Source of the DNA: Opitutia bacterium
GTDB lineage: Bacteria; Verrucomicrobiota; Verrucomicrobiia; Opitutales; Opitutaceae
Direction: 5' to 3'
DNA: 5,901 nucleotides
Assembly (NCBI GenBank): GCA_025351035.1
Contig: JANXWT010000419.1
Coordinates: forward strand, 1 to 5,901
Shown here: positions 5,354-5,901 of the stretch, one piece after another
Position numbering within the stretch: the stretch's first letter is position 1
Layout of the letters: every line of letters begins with the position of its first letter
The notes under the pieces: model-generated
Databases searched by the model: none
What the model was told of the DNA's origin: nothing
What the model saw: only the letters and a program-made list of their open reading frames with translations
Position numbers and translations under genes: made by a program

Positions 5354-5901
5354 TCAGCGCATCTTAGCGAAGGTGCCTTTCAGGAGATCGAGGTCGGAGG
5401 CGTTTTTGGTTTTCTCGCGGGCACGGGCGATGAGGCCGGCTTCGAGTTCGTTTTTCGTCGGGCGCTGCACCTGGTAGAAGACGCCGAACTTGCCGGGCCA
5501 TTCGAGGCCGGCGAGTTTGAACGCGGCGACCTCGTCAGTCGGGTCGTGGCGGAGTTCGTCCTCGGGCGTGCCGTCATTTTTCTTGAGCTCGACCGTCTCG
5601 AACTTGCCGCCCTTGCGCGGCACGGCGGAATCGAAGGCGCCTTCGTAGAACTCGACGCACTCCGAGAGAATCTCGACGACGGAGAAACCGTTGTGGCGCG
5701 CGGCGCGCTCCATCATGTCGGTCATGTGCGCGATTTGCGCGGCGTGGCTGCGGGCGACGAAGGTGGCTCCGCTGTTGAGGAGTGAGCGCATCGGGTTGAT
5801 CGGGCGGTCCATTGCGCCGGTCGGGTCGGTCTTGGATTTGAAACCGATGGGCGAGGTGGGCGAGGTCTGCTTCTTGGTCAGGCCGTAAACCCAGTTGTCC
5901 A
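5354..5901 (-). CDS. 2-oxoacid:ferredoxin oxidoreductase beta subunit, C-terminal part
   Basis: The family oxidatively decarboxylates a 2-oxoacid (pyruvate or 2-oxoglutarate) to the acyl-CoA, reducing ferredoxin, using thiamine diphosphate bound in the beta subunit. The window holds the last 182 codons, ending in TGA; the start lies beyond the right edge. A Met codon at 5812 is internal, because the frame stays open and coding upstream of it. The first visible residues, DNWVYGLTKKQTSPTS, match the DNxxYGLTKGQxSPT block next to the cofactor site, which is the main evidence. Then come FVARSHAAQIAHMTDMMERAARHNGFSVVEIL, typical of the family's C-terminal half (shown here as residues about 56-87 of the visible part), and a charged tail with GVFYQVQRPT. 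The GDGD cofactor motif and iron-sulfur cysteines, if present, are out of view, as is the alpha subunit. KorB (2-oxoglutarate) fits best, but substrate cannot be settled from this fragment. Confidence 0.88.
   Translation of the reverse strand, partial: DNWVYGLTKKQTSPTSPIGFKSKTDPTGAMDRPINPMRSLLNSGATFVARSHAAQIAHMTDMMERAARHNGFSVVEILSECVEFYEGAFDSAVPRKGGKFETVELKKNDGTPEDELRHDPTDEVAAFKLAGLEWPGKFGVFYQVQRPTKNELEAGLIARAREKTKNASDLDLLKGTFAKMR

Noticed and set aside
4635..5477. Plus-strand open frame of 280 codons spanning adenylate kinase and two gaps
   Set aside because: It crosses a recognised gene, a probable terminator and the end of another gene, and its product shows no domain.
5354..5812. Treating ATG 5812 as the start of a complete 152-residue gene
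   Set aside because: The same frame continues open to the right edge and encodes the conserved DNxxYGLTK block upstream of this Met, so the gene is truncated by the window and Met 5812 is internal.

Overview
All five recognisable genes lie on the minus strand, so transcription runs from high to low coordinates. The window is GC-rich and codon use is dominated by G/C third positions, which produces long meaningless open frames on the opposite strand. The gene content and the repeat-filled gaps fit a high-GC, Gram-negative-type environmental bacterium. My best guess is a verrucomicrobial (Opitutaceae-like) genome, but that is inference from style and not proven by any marker here.

Layout in the direction of transcription. 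First comes the C-terminal 182 codons of a 2-oxoacid:ferredoxin oxidoreductase beta subunit (KorB/PorB type), whose start lies outside the window. It is followed by a probable intrinsic terminator. Next is an adenylate-kinase-family gene with a zinc-finger-type lid. It has a strong Shine-Dalgarno sequence in front of a GTG start at 5138, inside a longer ATG-started frame.

After a 176-base gap with several small hairpins comes a three-gene cluster: a LolD/MacB-type ABC ATPase (3496-4254), a large FtsX-type permease (972-3338), and a HlyD/MacA-type periplasmic adaptor (1-926, cut by the window edge). Together these look like a tripartite ABC exporter. The ATPase would drive conformational change in the permease, and the adaptor would bridge to an outer-membrane channel, whose gene is not in view. 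The substrate cannot be read from the sequence.

The most unusual features are non-coding. The ATPase-permease gap carries a pair of inverted REP/BIME-like palindromes plus a doubled 10-base unit. The permease-adaptor gap carries three tandem 7-base units. The last two genes have no visible Shine-Dalgarno sequence. The permease is an internally duplicated protein with an apparent 4+4 membrane topology. I see no CRISPR array, RNA gene, insertion sequence, defence island or clearly new system; the genes are recognisable families.
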